Shown here one piece after another: positions 7,426-14,993 of a stretch of 22,687 nucleotides of DNA. Origin of the DNA: a virus. The stretch covers positions 1 to 22,687 of IMG/VR virus record IMGVR_UViG_3300034198_011294, one strand, 5' to 3'. A program made the translations under genes and the position numbers. The notes under the pieces were generated by a model, which was not told the DNA's origin, made no database searches, and saw nothing but the letters and a program-made list of their open reading frames with translations. Every line of letters begins with the position of its first letter. The stretch's first letter is position 1.

Positions 7426-9287
7426 GCGTATGCCTGCGGCGATCCAAGCAGATAAGACTGCGGAGTAGTTCCAAAGACGGACACAGATTGATTTTGTCCA
7501 TCAGAGCCCGGTTCATAACCGAGAACAAGCGGTGCAGTTACCTTCTGCGAACTTGGCCACCATTGCCGTCTTCCGGAAACCGTGGAATATCCGCCGGACG
7601 TGGTTGCGCCGCCCGTATCCACGGATCGAAGGGTTCGTGTGTACACCCCAATATAGGTGCGATGTCCTGCCGGATCAACATCGCCAAAGTTGACTTTCCA
7701 ATCGTCCTTAATGACGATAAACCCAGAGGGAACAGGACGGAACACACGATTGGGCGGATCATTGACACGCTTAACCGTGCTGACTTCCTCTACCACAACA
7801 TCCGCCTTGCCCGCTTGGAACACGAAATCGCTTCCCTGCGTGTAAAGCGTCTGCAGTCGATGCATGCGCGTATCTGTTGAGACGCTTGTTACCGTCGATG
7901 CTCGCTCAACCGTGGCGGGCCAGCCGCCTGCTTCAAACGTGGTTTGCGATAGTCCTGAATACGGACCCGCTTGCATTTCCGCGTTCGCTGCATCAAACGA
8001 CGGATCCGATCCAGCCATGATGATTGTTGGAGTTCCCGGCTCGCACGCTTCGCTCAGCGTGGCAATGACATCGGCCACCGGAGTCGGAAGCACGGAATTC
8101 GTTGTCTTGGCCGACATTGTGTTGTCGTACCAATGAGGAATTCCCGCAACGCCGCCGTTGACGCCATCACCATACGCCGGAACCTGCCACGGGCAGTTAC
8201 GAAGAACGGAGAAATGCTTGCCAAGTTGTCCCGCAAGAACCACCGCGCTGGCCGTTCCGACGCCACCATCCCCCGAAGCAGCCGGATACAGGACCGATAG
8301 TTCAAACCGAATCTTCGGCTTGTCGAGCATTTCCGATTCAGTCACGCTCAATCGGTCAAATCGCGACTTCTTGAAATCAATTCGACTTGTCGCAAGAGCA
8401 ACCGCCGCGTCCACCAAAGAACGCGTGGTCGTGGTCATGGTTCCCGTCAGTTCGCAGTTGAATCGGAAGGTTGCCCATGACCAATTTGAAAGCGACCGCT
8501 CATAACTAAATTCCGCAGTTCCGGTAATGGCCGCATCCGGAAGATTGATTTTGGCCTGCTTATCAACGATGGTATAGATAAGCGAATTTCCTGATTCGTT
8601 GTATGCATACGTCTGCGAAGCACGACGCCATACATTTGCTGCAGTCGGAGTATCGCTGGAAAACAACGGACTGACAGCCTTTCGGAACAGGTCTGCCCAT
8701 GGCGCCTTGCCATTTGCAGCCCCAACATTCGATCCGGTTGCCGGGGTTTGACTTGTTCCGCCGCGATATTTGTCGAGCGACAGAATGAGTGTTCCAGTCA
8801 CGGTACGCGTGATAACACCTGATTCATCGAGTGCAAACGACGATACCCAGCGGTGCGCAACAATCGGATTGGAATCAGTCGACGAAGATGCAAGACCGCT
8901 CGTTGTCGATATTTGAATGCTGAATGTGACAACCGCTGTTCGACGGCCATTCAATTCCGTGACACTAAGTGCGACCAACGGACCATTCAGCGCGTCCGGG
9001 GCTTCTGCTCCCACAAGGATTTCCGTCGTGCCTTGATTGAGTTTCACATAAACGCTGTCAACTTTTCCCGATGCGTTGGCAAGAAGCAACTGCAATCCGA
9101 GAAATGTCTGATAGCCATCTGAAACTACTGCTGTTCCGGAAATGATGCGGTCGTATCGAATGGTCGTATAGCCATCTTCGGCATATACGGGCTTCATGTC
9201 ATATGAAGTCACATTGGCGAACTGAAGATAGTAATCAGTTCCCGCATAAGTGATTGTGACGTATGCATTTCCGGTTGCAATGCTCAT
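7422..9287 (-). CDS. Large tail protein (distal tail/hub), unrecognised family
   Basis: A 621-residue protein of predicted beta-rich character, with frequent Thr, Ser, Val, Gly and aromatic residues and no hydrophobic helices. The N-terminus (MSIATGNAYVTITYAGTDYY) reads as a strand-turn-strand; a segment around 115-170 (RTAVVTFSIQIST, then TRTVTGTLILSLD) has the look of an Ig-like or tail-tube-derived domain. Trp-rich spots occur near 270 (NWSWATFRF). It lies directly downstream of the tape-measure-like gene, the place of distal tail or baseplate hub proteins, with ATGA overlaps on both sides. I cannot match it to a named family from memory. It may have a structural role next to the 598-residue protein. 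Confidence 0.75.
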   Translation of the reverse strand: MSIATGNAYVTITYAGTDYYLQFANVTSYDMKPVYAEDGYTTIRYDRIISGTAVVSDGYQTFLGLQLLLANASGKVDSVYVKLNQGTTEILVGAEAPDALNGPLVALSVTELNGRRTAVVTFSIQISTTSGLASSSTDSNPIVAHRWVSSFALDESGVITRTVTGTLILSLDKYRGGTSQTPATGSNVGAANGKAPWADLFRKAVSPLFSSDTPTAANVWRRASQTYAYNESGNSLIYTIVDKQAKINLPDAAITGTAEFSYERSLSNWSWATFRFNCELTGTMTTTTRSLVDAAVALATSRIDFKKSRFDRLSVTESEMLDKPKIRFELSVLYPAASGDGGVGTASAVVLAGQLGKHFSVLRNCPWQVPAYGDGVNGGVAGIPHWYDNTMSAKTTNSVLPTPVADVIATLSEACEPGTPTIIMAGSDPSFDAANAEMQAGPYSGLSQTTFEAGGWPATVERASTVTSVSTDTRMHRLQTLYTQGSDFVFQAGKADVVVEEVSTVKRVNDPPNRVFRPVPSGFIVIKDDWKVNFGDVDPAGHRTYIGVYTRTLRSVDTGGATTSGGYSTVSGRRQWWPSSQKVTAPLVLGYEPGSDGQNQSVSVFGTTPQSYLLGSPQAYA

Positions 9288-10066
9288 GGAATCTTTGCTC
9301 CCATCAAGCGAAGGTCATTCAAGAAGCCCTGATTAATCTGAGAGAAGTCCGGATCGGGCGATGTATTGGTCTTGATGGCGCGAACGTCTCGCGACATTTG
9401 ATAGACGTTTGCTGCAATCACATTGAACACCACACCCGCCGCCGCGAACAATCCGCCTTGACCAACCAGATAGCCACCAATCTGATTGAAGACCATGGCA
9501 ATCACTTCCATAATCTTGGCAATACCTTCCAAGATTGCCGGAAGATATTGCTTCAAGAAGTCCAATCCGGCATTGATAGCCTTGAGCATCGGCTTCAGAA
9601 TGATCGACAGCAGACCCGATGCATAGCCCTTTAGTTCGGTAAGGCTTCGTTCCAGTCCGCCGACTTCCTGAATGTATCCACCGACGGCGCCACCAACCGC
9701 AGCCCCCATGCGGAACTTGGTGGCCATCATCTTGATTTCATTCTCCATGTCCGCCACCGCAACGGCTGGGCTAAAGTCCTTGATGCTGGCGGCAAAGTCC
9801 ATAATCTGATTATGCATAAACGCAATGGCCTTGGCCATGCCTTTAATTGCGGCAACGCCGATTTCAATTGCAGCACCAATCGCCACGAATGCCGCCCCGG
9901 TCGCGCTCACCGCGGCTTCTAGCGCCTCAAATTCGGTTCCCGCTGCTGCTTCGCTCGCGGCGGATTCCGCCGTCTTTGCCATGTCGCCAACGCCGCTGAC
10001 GCCTTCAGCCTTCCCGCCTCCGCCATTCTCATTGATGTCAATAATGATGCGCCCAAGGTCTTGCAT
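9284..10066 (-). CDS. Short tape-measure-like tail protein
   Basis: This 260-residue protein is helical and Ala/Gly/Ile/Met-rich. After a Gly-rich start (ENGGGG) it has a hydrophobic stretch at about 47-80 and another series at about 148-225, including LLSIILKPMLKAI, LEGIAKIMEVIAMVF and LFAAAGVVFNVIAANVY. Such hydrophobic helices in a soluble helical protein are typical of tape measure proteins, which set tail length and pass through the host membrane. Position supports this: it follows the tube, G/GT chaperones and terminator-like gene, and precedes the tip proteins. It is far shorter than most siphophage tape measures (often over 600 residues). A membrane-active pre-tail protein is the main alternative. 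It overlaps the downstream gene by ATGA. Confidence 0.65.
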   Translation of the reverse strand: MQDLGRIIIDINENGGGGKAEGVSGVGDMAKTAESAASEAAAGTEFEALEAAVSATGAAFVAIGAAIEIGVAAIKGMAKAIAFMHNQIMDFAASIKDFSPAVAVADMENEIKMMATKFRMGAAVGGAVGGYIQEVGGLERSLTELKGYASGLLSIILKPMLKAINAGLDFLKQYLPAILEGIAKIMEVIAMVFNQIGGYLVGQGGLFAAAGVVFNVIAANVYQMSRDVRAIKTNTSPDPDFSQINQGFLNDLRLMGAKIP

Positions 10067-10068
10067 GG

Positions 10069-10521
10069 TTACGCTCCCATATTCTCAAAGGCGCACACAA
10101 ATGTTTCCGTGCCGCGCATCCATCCCACCAAGTCCGTTACCTGCTCGACCTGACCACCAGAACGCCACGTCAATGGAATGGTCAACTGGCCGTTCAAATC
10201 ATTTTGATTTAAAAGGATTCGAAGACCATCAATGAATGACTCGATGCCCGCAGTTCCGGCAATTCGATAGGTCGCACGATTGGTTGGATCAAGAAGATTG
10301 CGCCACCAAACCACGATGTCAATCTTTGCTTCTTGAAGCGCAACGCCGCTACGCCAATGCAAGGCAGTATCACCGCCCGGAATCACCTGCACGGCATATT
10401 GGCTGATCGTTTCTTCTCCCGGCGCTTCGGACAGATACACAGAATTTCCGAAACCGTTATCGATCATCCACGCCTGAATTTCGGCAAGCAATTCATTCCA
10501 AACCGCGGAATTGGTACTCAT
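10069..10521 (-). CDS. Probable tail terminator/completion protein
   Basis: The 150-residue protein has an N-terminal helix (SAVWNELLAEIQAWMIDNG), then strands (YAVQVIPGGDTALHWRSG, ALQEAKIDIVVWWRN), a helix (GIESFIDGLRILLNQ) and closing strands. The order alpha-beta-beta-alpha-beta, and the phrase about a repeated measurement-like strand VVWWRNL, fit small tail terminator proteins of the lambda gpU class, which cap the tail tube and bind the head. In lambda the terminator lies before the tube gene; here it lies between the chaperones and tape measure, so the name is tentative. The ATG at 10521 overlaps the stop of the frameshift product (ATGA). Confidence 0.55.
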   Translation of the reverse strand: MSTNSAVWNELLAEIQAWMIDNGFGNSVYLSEAPGEETISQYAVQVIPGGDTALHWRSGVALQEAKIDIVVWWRNLLDPTNRATYRIAGTAGIESFIDGLRILLNQNDLNGQLTIPLTWRSGGQVEQVTDLVGWMRGTETFVCAFENMGA

Positions 10522-11026
10522 TGCATCACCGCCTTCTGATGTTCAGCCTGCATGCGAACCTTCCACGCCAGTTCGGCGTTTCCAGTCGCAGCCAGCACCG
10601 CCTGCTGTGCGGCCTCTCCTGAACCAAACGCAATGGCAATACCTCGGGCCAATGCAAGGCTCAGTCTTGCTTCAATCATGGGGATGTTTTGAGCAAGACC
10701 CATCGCAGTTTCCTTGTCAAAGTCGCTGGGAGGACGCCCGTAAACCGCGAGGAACAGCGCGGCCTCCCGTGTCAGTTTCCCGAAGTCTTGATCGCCCGTG
10801 CAATGCGCTCGCAGACGGCGACAAGAACTTCGTCCGTGGCCTGCGCAGCAACATCGGGCGTACGCGACACCTTGCGAACCGCCGCGGCAAGAGACTGCAT
10901 GTTTGGCGCCGCATCCGAAGTCGGCTGCGCGGCGGCACACACTTCAGTCCATTGAACGATCAGCGCGCCAGAGGGAATCTGCACGCGGAAGAGCAGGGGA
11001 TCATTATCTTCGTTCAGGTCAATCAT
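10518..11026 (-). CDS. Tail assembly chaperone GT (-1 frameshift product)
   Basis: The gene shares its first 84 codons with G and continues in the -1 frame after the slippery heptamer at 10775-10781, giving a predicted 169-residue protein. The extension begins LTREAALFLAVYGRPPS, contains a helical Ala/Leu-rich segment and ends KAVMQ. The extension frame has no plausible start with a Shine-Dalgarno site near the junction, and the overlap is exactly placed, so a frameshift is the best explanation. In lambda, gpG and gpGT coat and recruit the tape measure protein and tube subunits at a fixed ratio. The stop overlaps the start of the next gene (ATGA). The interval contains one internal -1 shift and is not one continuous frame. 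Confidence 0.85.
10772..11026 (-). CDS. Tail assembly chaperone G (zero-frame product)
   Basis: An 84-residue protein starting at the ATG at 11026, which overlaps the tube-protein stop as TAATG. It begins MIDLNEDNDPLLFRVQIPSG, has a strand (ALIVQWTEV) and a helical C-terminal half (VAAQATDEVLVAVCERIARAIK). Small size, place directly after the tube protein, and a frameshift extension at its 3' end are the marks of the lambda gpG type. It probably helps fold or hold the tape measure protein before tube assembly. Sequence similarity to named chaperones is not obvious by eye, which is usual for this fast-changing class. An open frame extends upstream to 11077, but that start would lie inside the tube gene. 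Confidence 0.82.
   Translation of the reverse strand: MIDLNEDNDPLLFRVQIPSGALIVQWTEVCAAAQPTSDAAPNMQSLAAAVRKVSRTPDVAAQATDEVLVAVCERIARAIKTSGN
10775..10781 (-). promoter_or_regulatory. GGGAAAC -1 ribosomal frameshift site
   Basis: On the minus strand the codons read TCG GGA AAC TGA, giving an in-phase X XXY YYZ heptamer, G GGA AAC, directly before the zero-frame stop. Slippage to GGG AAA enters the open -1 frame. Lambda uses the close relative GGGAAAG at its G-T junction. Twelve bases further downstream, 10762-10745 can form a small CCGCG/CGCGG hairpin with an 8-nt loop, which may or may not stimulate the shift. Confidence 0.88.
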
Positions 11027-11526
11027 TAGGAAGTTCCCGTAGCCATAAGAAGATTGGTGCTGGGCGTGGGGATGCAACGGAACGTCAGGCCAAGACGCTG
11101 CTCGACGTTTCCGAAATTCGAATGCGCCACGGCATCGCCAATCAGGAATGCCGTACCAAACGTATAGGTCGGTCGATTCGAAATGGTCGGCAGCAGTTTC
11201 AGACCAAAGGTTCCGCCGCCAGACACCAGCAGGCGTCCCACCGTAGTCTTATACCCATCGGTAGAGCCGGATCGCTGCTGCTGCAGCATGTTCAGGTAGT
11301 ACGTCGCATCCCATTTGACGAGCGTGCAACTCACCACCGCCTGCGTATTTCGCAGGACAAGTTCTTCCGGAACATCACCCGATGCCGATGTCTTGATTTC
11401 ATGCACGTTGTCGGTAAAGGTCATCTGCGGCAGGCTGTCGTTGTCAGTCATGCCCAAATCAAGCCAAGTACCCGTCAGATTAATCTGAACCTTTGTGGGA
11501 CCAGCAACAAAGATGCTCATTGCCAT
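11026..11526 (-). CDS. Tail tube (major tail) protein
   Basis: The 166-residue protein is beta-rich, with Thr/Gly/Leu strands (VQINLTGTWLDLGMTDNDSL, AVVSCTLVKWDATYYLNML, GTFGLKLLPTISNR, LGLTFRCIPTPST) around one short helix. The central domain resembles the tail tube fold: an N-terminal strand, the text SGDVPEELVLRNTQAVV as a loop, then a long hairpin. It lies directly after the neck protein and before the G/GT chaperones, which is the place of the major tail protein in siphophages. An AAGGA Shine-Dalgarno sequence is spaced about eight bases before the first ATG, supporting that start over the second Met. The start overlaps the previous stop as TAATG. Confidence 0.75.
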   Translation of the reverse strand: MAMSIFVAGPTKVQINLTGTWLDLGMTDNDSLPQMTFTDNVHEIKTSASGDVPEELVLRNTQAVVSCTLVKWDATYYLNMLQQQRSGSTDGYKTTVGRLLVSGGGTFGLKLLPTISNRPTYTFGTAFLIGDAVAHSNFGNVEQRLGLTFRCIPTPSTNLLMATGTS

Positions 11527-12206
11527 TACGTTCTTCCTTTCAAGATTCGCGCTAGGCCCATTCTAATGGACTTTCCGATTTCTACCCATTCGTTGTTCGT
11601 CGGAACCATGAATGGACGCTTGGGGACCGTGACGCCCCGCCATGCCATGATGTAATCCTTGCCCTGCAGCAAACCTTCCTTCGCCGGATTGTTTCCCGTG
11701 GCATGTTTCCGCTTGGCATTTCTAGTTAGCGGTATGAAGTTTGGCCCCTTGGTCTTGAAGCCCGATTCATGGAAAATGGCATGCAGCGGACCACGAATCG
11801 TGATCTGAATGTCCTTGCCGCGAGTATGGCTATTCGCTCCCATGTCCCGAAGCATCTGTCCCGTATCCAACAGCGGCTTGCCGCCTTCGCGATACGACAC
11901 GCTTTCAAGCAGATATTCAGTCACCTGAACTTCCTTGGCAACCGTCGTATCCCCCTGCTTGGTCAGTTCAATGACAGTCTTCTTGCGAGTCTGCTTCACC
12001 GAAGTCATGTCCTTCGGCTTCTTGATAGTCCAATACTCGCCCCGAATGGACTTCAGCGGCTTTAGCGCCGCTTCTTGTCCCGTGGCTCCCCGCCCCGCAC
12101 TATTCGCAATATGTTCCTTCGAATATCGCGCCACCAGAACGGCAATGCCGTTTTGCACGCTGGGATCAAGAAGTGCTGCCGCTACTTTCTTTCCCCACTT
12201 TCCCAT
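11526..12206 (-). CDS. Neck/virion morphogenesis protein (gpG/HK97 gp10-like)
   Basis: A 226-residue basic protein. The C-terminal 110 residues carry the features of the Mu gpG / HK97 gp10-like neck family: KPLLDTGQMLRDM, a strand pair (DIQITIRGPLHAIFHESG), a basic loop before the end, KRPFMVP and a final helix ending in Arg/Lys. These proteins join the portal-connector complex to the tail tube or act in head completion. The N-terminal half has a helix (VQNGIAVLVARYSKEHI) and an extended Lys-rich region (YWTIKKPKDMTSVKQTRKKT) not needed in minimal family members. Its neighbours (DUF1320-like connector, tube protein) agree with a neck position. It follows the connector by three bases. Confidence 0.72.
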   Translation of the reverse strand: MGKWGKKVAAALLDPSVQNGIAVLVARYSKEHIANSAGRGATGQEAALKPLKSIRGEYWTIKKPKDMTSVKQTRKKTVIELTKQGDTTVAKEVQVTEYLLESVSYREGGKPLLDTGQMLRDMGANSHTRGKDIQITIRGPLHAIFHESGFKTKGPNFIPLTRNAKRKHATGNNPAKEGLLQGKDYIMAWRGVTVPKRPFMVPTNNEWVEIGKSIRMGLARILKGRT

Positions 12207-12209
12207 GCA

Positions 12210-12704
12210 TCATCCCCCGCGGTAAACGTCGTTTGTGCGCGGCTTGAAGAACGCGCTGCTGCTCATGTTGTTGTACCACGACAGATTGTTGGCAGACACG
12301 GCAGAGACTTCGCCAACGCCCGCATTTGCTGCTTTGGACAGATTCCCGAAAATCATCTTGCCGTCACGCAGGGCTTCCAGCATCGCCTTTACCTGCGTCA
12401 ACTGCGCTTCCACGGCGGGCGGAATCTTCATAGCGCGACGCTGAAACAGCAGTTCCGCCGCAAGCCCGGTTGTAATCATGATGAGCAGGCCATCTTTGTT
12501 ACTGGCCAGCGTGTTCAAATCCAAGTCCGTATAAATGTTTCCAACTCGCGCATAGGCCTGCACAATGCTGGACGCACGCCCCAGAAGCGCCACAGCAATG
12601 GACGATCCGCTTGGATTGGAAGTCCCGGTATCGCTGCACAACTGCGCAATCACGTTTGCGTCAAGCGATGCCTCCAAGTCCGAATAAGTCGCATAGGCAG
12701 GCAT
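12210..12704 (-). CDS. Head-tail connector, DUF1320-like (Mu gp36)
   Basis: This 164-residue protein starts MPAYATYSDLEASLDANVIAQLCSD, followed by a variable loop and a helix (AVALLGRASSIVQAYARVG), a tyrosine/aspartate strand, LASNKDGLLIMITTGLAAELLFQRRA, PPAVEAQLTQVKAMLEALRDG and a Ser/Asn-rich tail. This helix order matches the DUF1320/Mu gp36 family, an adaptor that sits on the portal. The tail (about 120-164) is longer and lower in complexity than the core. It starts with ATG preceded by GAGGAAA, after an intergenic hairpin that separates it from the capsid gene. Assignment is by recalled pattern plus position after the capsid gene. Confidence 0.8.
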   Translation of the reverse strand: MPAYATYSDLEASLDANVIAQLCSDTGTSNPSGSSIAVALLGRASSIVQAYARVGNIYTDLDLNTLASNKDGLLIMITTGLAAELLFQRRAMKIPPAVEAQLTQVKAMLEALRDGKMIFGNLSKAANAGVGEVSAVSANNLSWYNNMSSSAFFKPRTNDVYRGG

Positions 12705-12722
12705 GTGATTTCCTCATGGTCC

Positions 12723-12752
12723 AAGGGGCAGGAACCGAAGTCCCTGCCCCTT
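12723..12752 (-). terminator. Intergenic hairpin with C(UUCG)G loop after the capsid gene
   Basis: Read on the minus strand, a perfect 10-bp stem (AAGGGGCAGG with its complement, 12752-12743 and 12732-12723) extends inward by G-U, A-U and C-G pairs to a UUCG tetraloop: an unbroken 13-bp stem. The UUCG loop exists only on the minus-strand RNA. No U-tract follows, so it may be a weak or Rho-assisted terminator, a processing site or an mRNA 3' stabiliser that raises capsid output over downstream genes. It lies in the 70-base gap between the capsid and connector genes. Confidence 0.7.
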
Positions 12753-12774
12753 GTTCCGAGTGGTTTTAAACCAA

Positions 12775-13839
12775 TTAGGACGCGACGCTGGCGATGTAGT
12801 AGCCAGACTGCGGAGCGACAATCGCGGCAACGCTATTGTCAATCACGCGGCCTTCAATGCGACGGTTGTTCGGATCCGTCCAGTTTTCCACGGTCATGTC
12901 TTCGAAAGCCATGATCTGAACCGTGCTGAACGAAGTCGAACCTTCGACGCCAACCAGACCGCCCGGACGCGAGAGGAACGCAACCTGATCGTCGCCCCAA
13001 GCGTAAGTGCGGGTTTCGGCACGCGTTCCGGTCTTCTTCTGCGTGCTGACAAGCACCGAATCATCGACAACCAACTTCACGCCGAAGATGTACGGGGGCA
13101 GGCCATACTTGCTGAAGATGTCAGAATTCTGAAGGAACGGCAGAGCCGCCGGGTAATTCTTGACGTAAGACCGGATTTCCGGCGACTGCGACATCTTGTA
13201 TGCAGTCGTGGGATTAAGAACCATGTTGATGTCTTCCGGACGGACAGCACCAGCGGTGGACTGCGCAATCTTGCGCAGGACAAACTGAATGGTTCCCTGA
13301 ATGTATCCGTTTCCTTCGGTTCCGGAGTACCACGAACCCTGACCGGGACCGCCGCTGCCTGCGCCCGCCGTGGCGGCATAATTGCCAACATCGGCAAACT
13401 CATTGCTGGAATTTAGGATGACGCTGGCAGCGCGCGAAGTACGCGCCGTCATCGCCAGTTGAGCCTTGCTGCGGGCATGCGCCGCAACAATGTCCCAAGC
13501 AGCCTGCTTCTGGGTTTCGGTCGGGATGAAGAAGGGGAACGCGAAACGCTGCGTCGTGAACTGCACGAACGCATGCTCGTTCTCCTTACCCATCGGACGC
13601 GAATCGCCCAGCGGCCAGTTGAACTCGTTGTTGGACTTAATGCGGACGTTATCGTCCGGATTAAGGCGCAGGTAGTAGCCAGTCATCTGGCTGACGGGAA
13701 CAATCTGCGCGTACTGCGTGATAGCAAACGTGTTAATGGCGCGGGTGAATTCCACCTGAAGTGCGCCAGAAACGATGGCATTCGTGGACGGGACATAAGC
13801 ATCAAGTCCGCCACCAGCCGTGATGAAAGAAACAGCCAT
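12775..13839 (-). CDS. Major capsid protein
   Basis: The 354-residue protein has the size and layout of an HK97-fold capsid protein. The N-terminal arm (residues 1-30) is followed by an extended strand region, a long helix (QKQAAWDIVAAHARSKAQLAM), a Gly/Ser-rich loop near 150-170, then INMVLNPTTAYKMSQSPEIRSYVKN, YGLPPYIFGVKLVVDD and a C-terminal beta domain (TRTYAWGDDQVAFLSRPGG). The VLNPTTAYKM...S...YGLPPYIFGVKLVVDD series is typical of capsid proteins of this fold. Residues 8-20 repeat a peptide found at the protease/scaffold junction. It has the best Shine-Dalgarno sequence of the block and is followed by a strong hairpin, both fitting high expression. Scaffold/protease and decoration genes lie just upstream. 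Confidence 0.9.
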   Translation of the reverse strand: MAVSFITAGGGLDAYVPSTNAIVSGALQVEFTRAINTFAITQYAQIVPVSQMTGYYLRLNPDDNVRIKSNNEFNWPLGDSRPMGKENEHAFVQFTTQRFAFPFFIPTETQKQAAWDIVAAHARSKAQLAMTARTSRAASVILNSSNEFADVGNYAATAGAGSGGPGQGSWYSGTEGNGYIQGTIQFVLRKIAQSTAGAVRPEDINMVLNPTTAYKMSQSPEIRSYVKNYPAALPFLQNSDIFSKYGLPPYIFGVKLVVDDSVLVSTQKKTGTRAETRTYAWGDDQVAFLSRPGGLVGVEGSTSFSTVQIMAFEDMTVENWTDPNNRRIEGRVIDNSVAAIVAPQSGYYIASVAS

Positions 13840-13846
13840 TGTGTGG

Positions 13847-13854
13847 CCTCCTTT
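13847..13854 (-). promoter_or_regulatory. Consensus Shine-Dalgarno of the capsid gene
   Basis: AAAGGAGG lies seven bases before the ATG at 13839 in a 23-base gap. It fixes the start and fits high output of the capsid protein. Confidence 0.85.
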
Positions 13855-13862
13855 AAGTTAAA

Positions 13863-14255
13863 TTAGGGGATTGCCTTGGTTGCGGAAAGACGATAGGCCC
13901 AAGCGATGTCGCCTGCCGATGCATCTTCCAGAGCAACATAAAGTGCAAGATCGGCAGAAGTCGTAGTCTTGATGGCAACGCCGCCCGTGCTGGGCTTCAG
14001 AGCCGCACCAGCGGTCCAACCGCCCGTCCCGGCTTCAATCTGCACGGTCGGAGAAGGCTGGAACGTGATCGGATCCTTGGCGGTCGCGTGAACGGTTGCG
14101 TTGAACAGGCGAACACTTCCGTCAGACACGCCGACAACATAATCACCATTCGCGGTGGCGGGAATGCCCTGCCACGACGTGGTGTCCATCTTGACGATGC
14201 GGTACGGGTTGATATCCGTCGAGCCGCAAATCAACTGGGGGGTGTAGTTAAACAC
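13863..14255 (-). CDS. Capsid decoration-like protein
   Basis: A 130-residue protein between scaffold and capsid genes. The start is a GTG with a good AAGGAG eight bases upstream, whose bases follow the TAA of the protease/scaffold gene. The protein reads as a small beta protein: ICGSTDINPYRIVKMDTTSWQG, ATANGDYVVGVSDGSVRLF, then a Gly-rich turn (GTGGWTAGAALKPSTGGVAIK) and ALYVALEDASAGDIAWAYR. The themes (initial value statement about PYR-V, G-VGVSD, LKP-TGG, ALEDASAGD) are those of the small capsid-decorating proteins encoded beside capsid genes in many siphophages (DUF2190-like type). It would bind the outside of the mature head. Assignment rests on pattern and position. Confidence 0.78.
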   Translation of the reverse strand: MFNYTPQLICGSTDINPYRIVKMDTTSWQGIPATANGDYVVGVSDGSVRLFNATVHATAKDPITFQPSPTVQIEAGTGGWTAGAALKPSTGGVAIKTTTSADLALYVALEDASAGDIAWAYRLSATKAIP

Positions 14256-14267
14256 TTGTATGTCTCC

Positions 14268-14993
14268 TTACTTCTTGATGCGAGAATTGATCGCCTTGGC
14301 AAACTCTTCGGGCTTGCCAGCGAACTGCTTGACCAGAGCGCCGATGTCATCCGGCGTAATGGACTTGGGAAGAGCCGCGCGGCTCATGTCGATCTTGGTC
14401 CCGATGGGATCGCGAGCGAACAGGTCGCGCCACGATTCAATCAGAGCAACCGGATCCTGCGAATGCATGAGGGTCATGAGCAGGTTGTCCCGCTGGCCCT
14501 CGGGGATCCGGTAACCATCCTGCGCCATCGAATCAAGGTCGCGGGAGAACTTCTCGCGCTTGATTTCGGCCTCAAGACGGCTCATGCGGTCCTTCAGACG
14601 AGCGTTCTCCGAACGGAGGGAGTAAGCAGACTTGCGCGAAGCAAGCACTTCCTCTTCCATGTCGGGAGCGCCCTGATGACTGCCCACGTCAATGTGGACG
14701 GTATCTTCGGCCATCTTGCGCTTCGCTTCGGCGGACATGGGCTTCTTGACGCGCTTCTTGGCGTCAGCCTCCTCGGACTCGTACTCCGCCTCAAAGGGAT
14801 TGTCCTTCTTGTGTTCCTTGGCTTCGTGCGCGTCTTCGGCCTCGTCCTCGGATTCGTACTTGCCCTTCCAGTCCTCATAACCCTTGGTCGTGGCGTCATG
14901 AGACTCGAACTTCGTCTTGATCGCTTCGCACATTGCTTCGAAGGAACGCTTCGCGGCCTCCATGTGCTTGCTGATCTCGTCGTGAGTAGCCAT
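14268..14993 (-). CDS. Nested scaffold protein (internal start, Nu3-like)
   Basis: An in-frame ATG at 14993 (residue 303 of the long ORF) is preceded by AAGGAG at 15003-15008, nine bases away. It would make a 241-residue protein starting MATHDEISKHMEAAKRSFEAM and holding only the charged coiled-coil region. Lambda-type phages make their scaffold from a start nested in the protease gene (C/Nu3), and the domain boundary falls at this point. The scaffold would guide capsid assembly and then be degraded by the protease. Whether the start is used is inferred from sequence. Confidence 0.6.
   Translation of the reverse strand: MATHDEISKHMEAAKRSFEAMCEAIKTKFESHDATTKGYEDWKGKYESEDEAEDAHEAKEHKKDNPFEAEYESEEADAKKRVKKPMSAEAKRKMAEDTVHIDVGSHQGAPDMEEEVLASRKSAYSLRSENARLKDRMSRLEAEIKREKFSRDLDSMAQDGYRIPEGQRDNLLMTLMHSQDPVALIESWRDLFARDPIGTKIDMSRAALPKSITPDDIGALVKQFAGKPEEFAKAINSRIKK

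Noticed and set aside
10518-10940. A 140-residue minus-strand ORF starting at 10940
   Set aside because: Its N-terminal part is a Cys/Arg-rich shadow of gene G; only the part after the frameshift site is real, as the GT extension.
12761-12774. Near-palindrome TGGTTTTAAACCA after the capsid stop
   Set aside because: The symmetry is imperfect at the centre and too short to support an operator or promoter; the hairpin next to it is the more convincing element.
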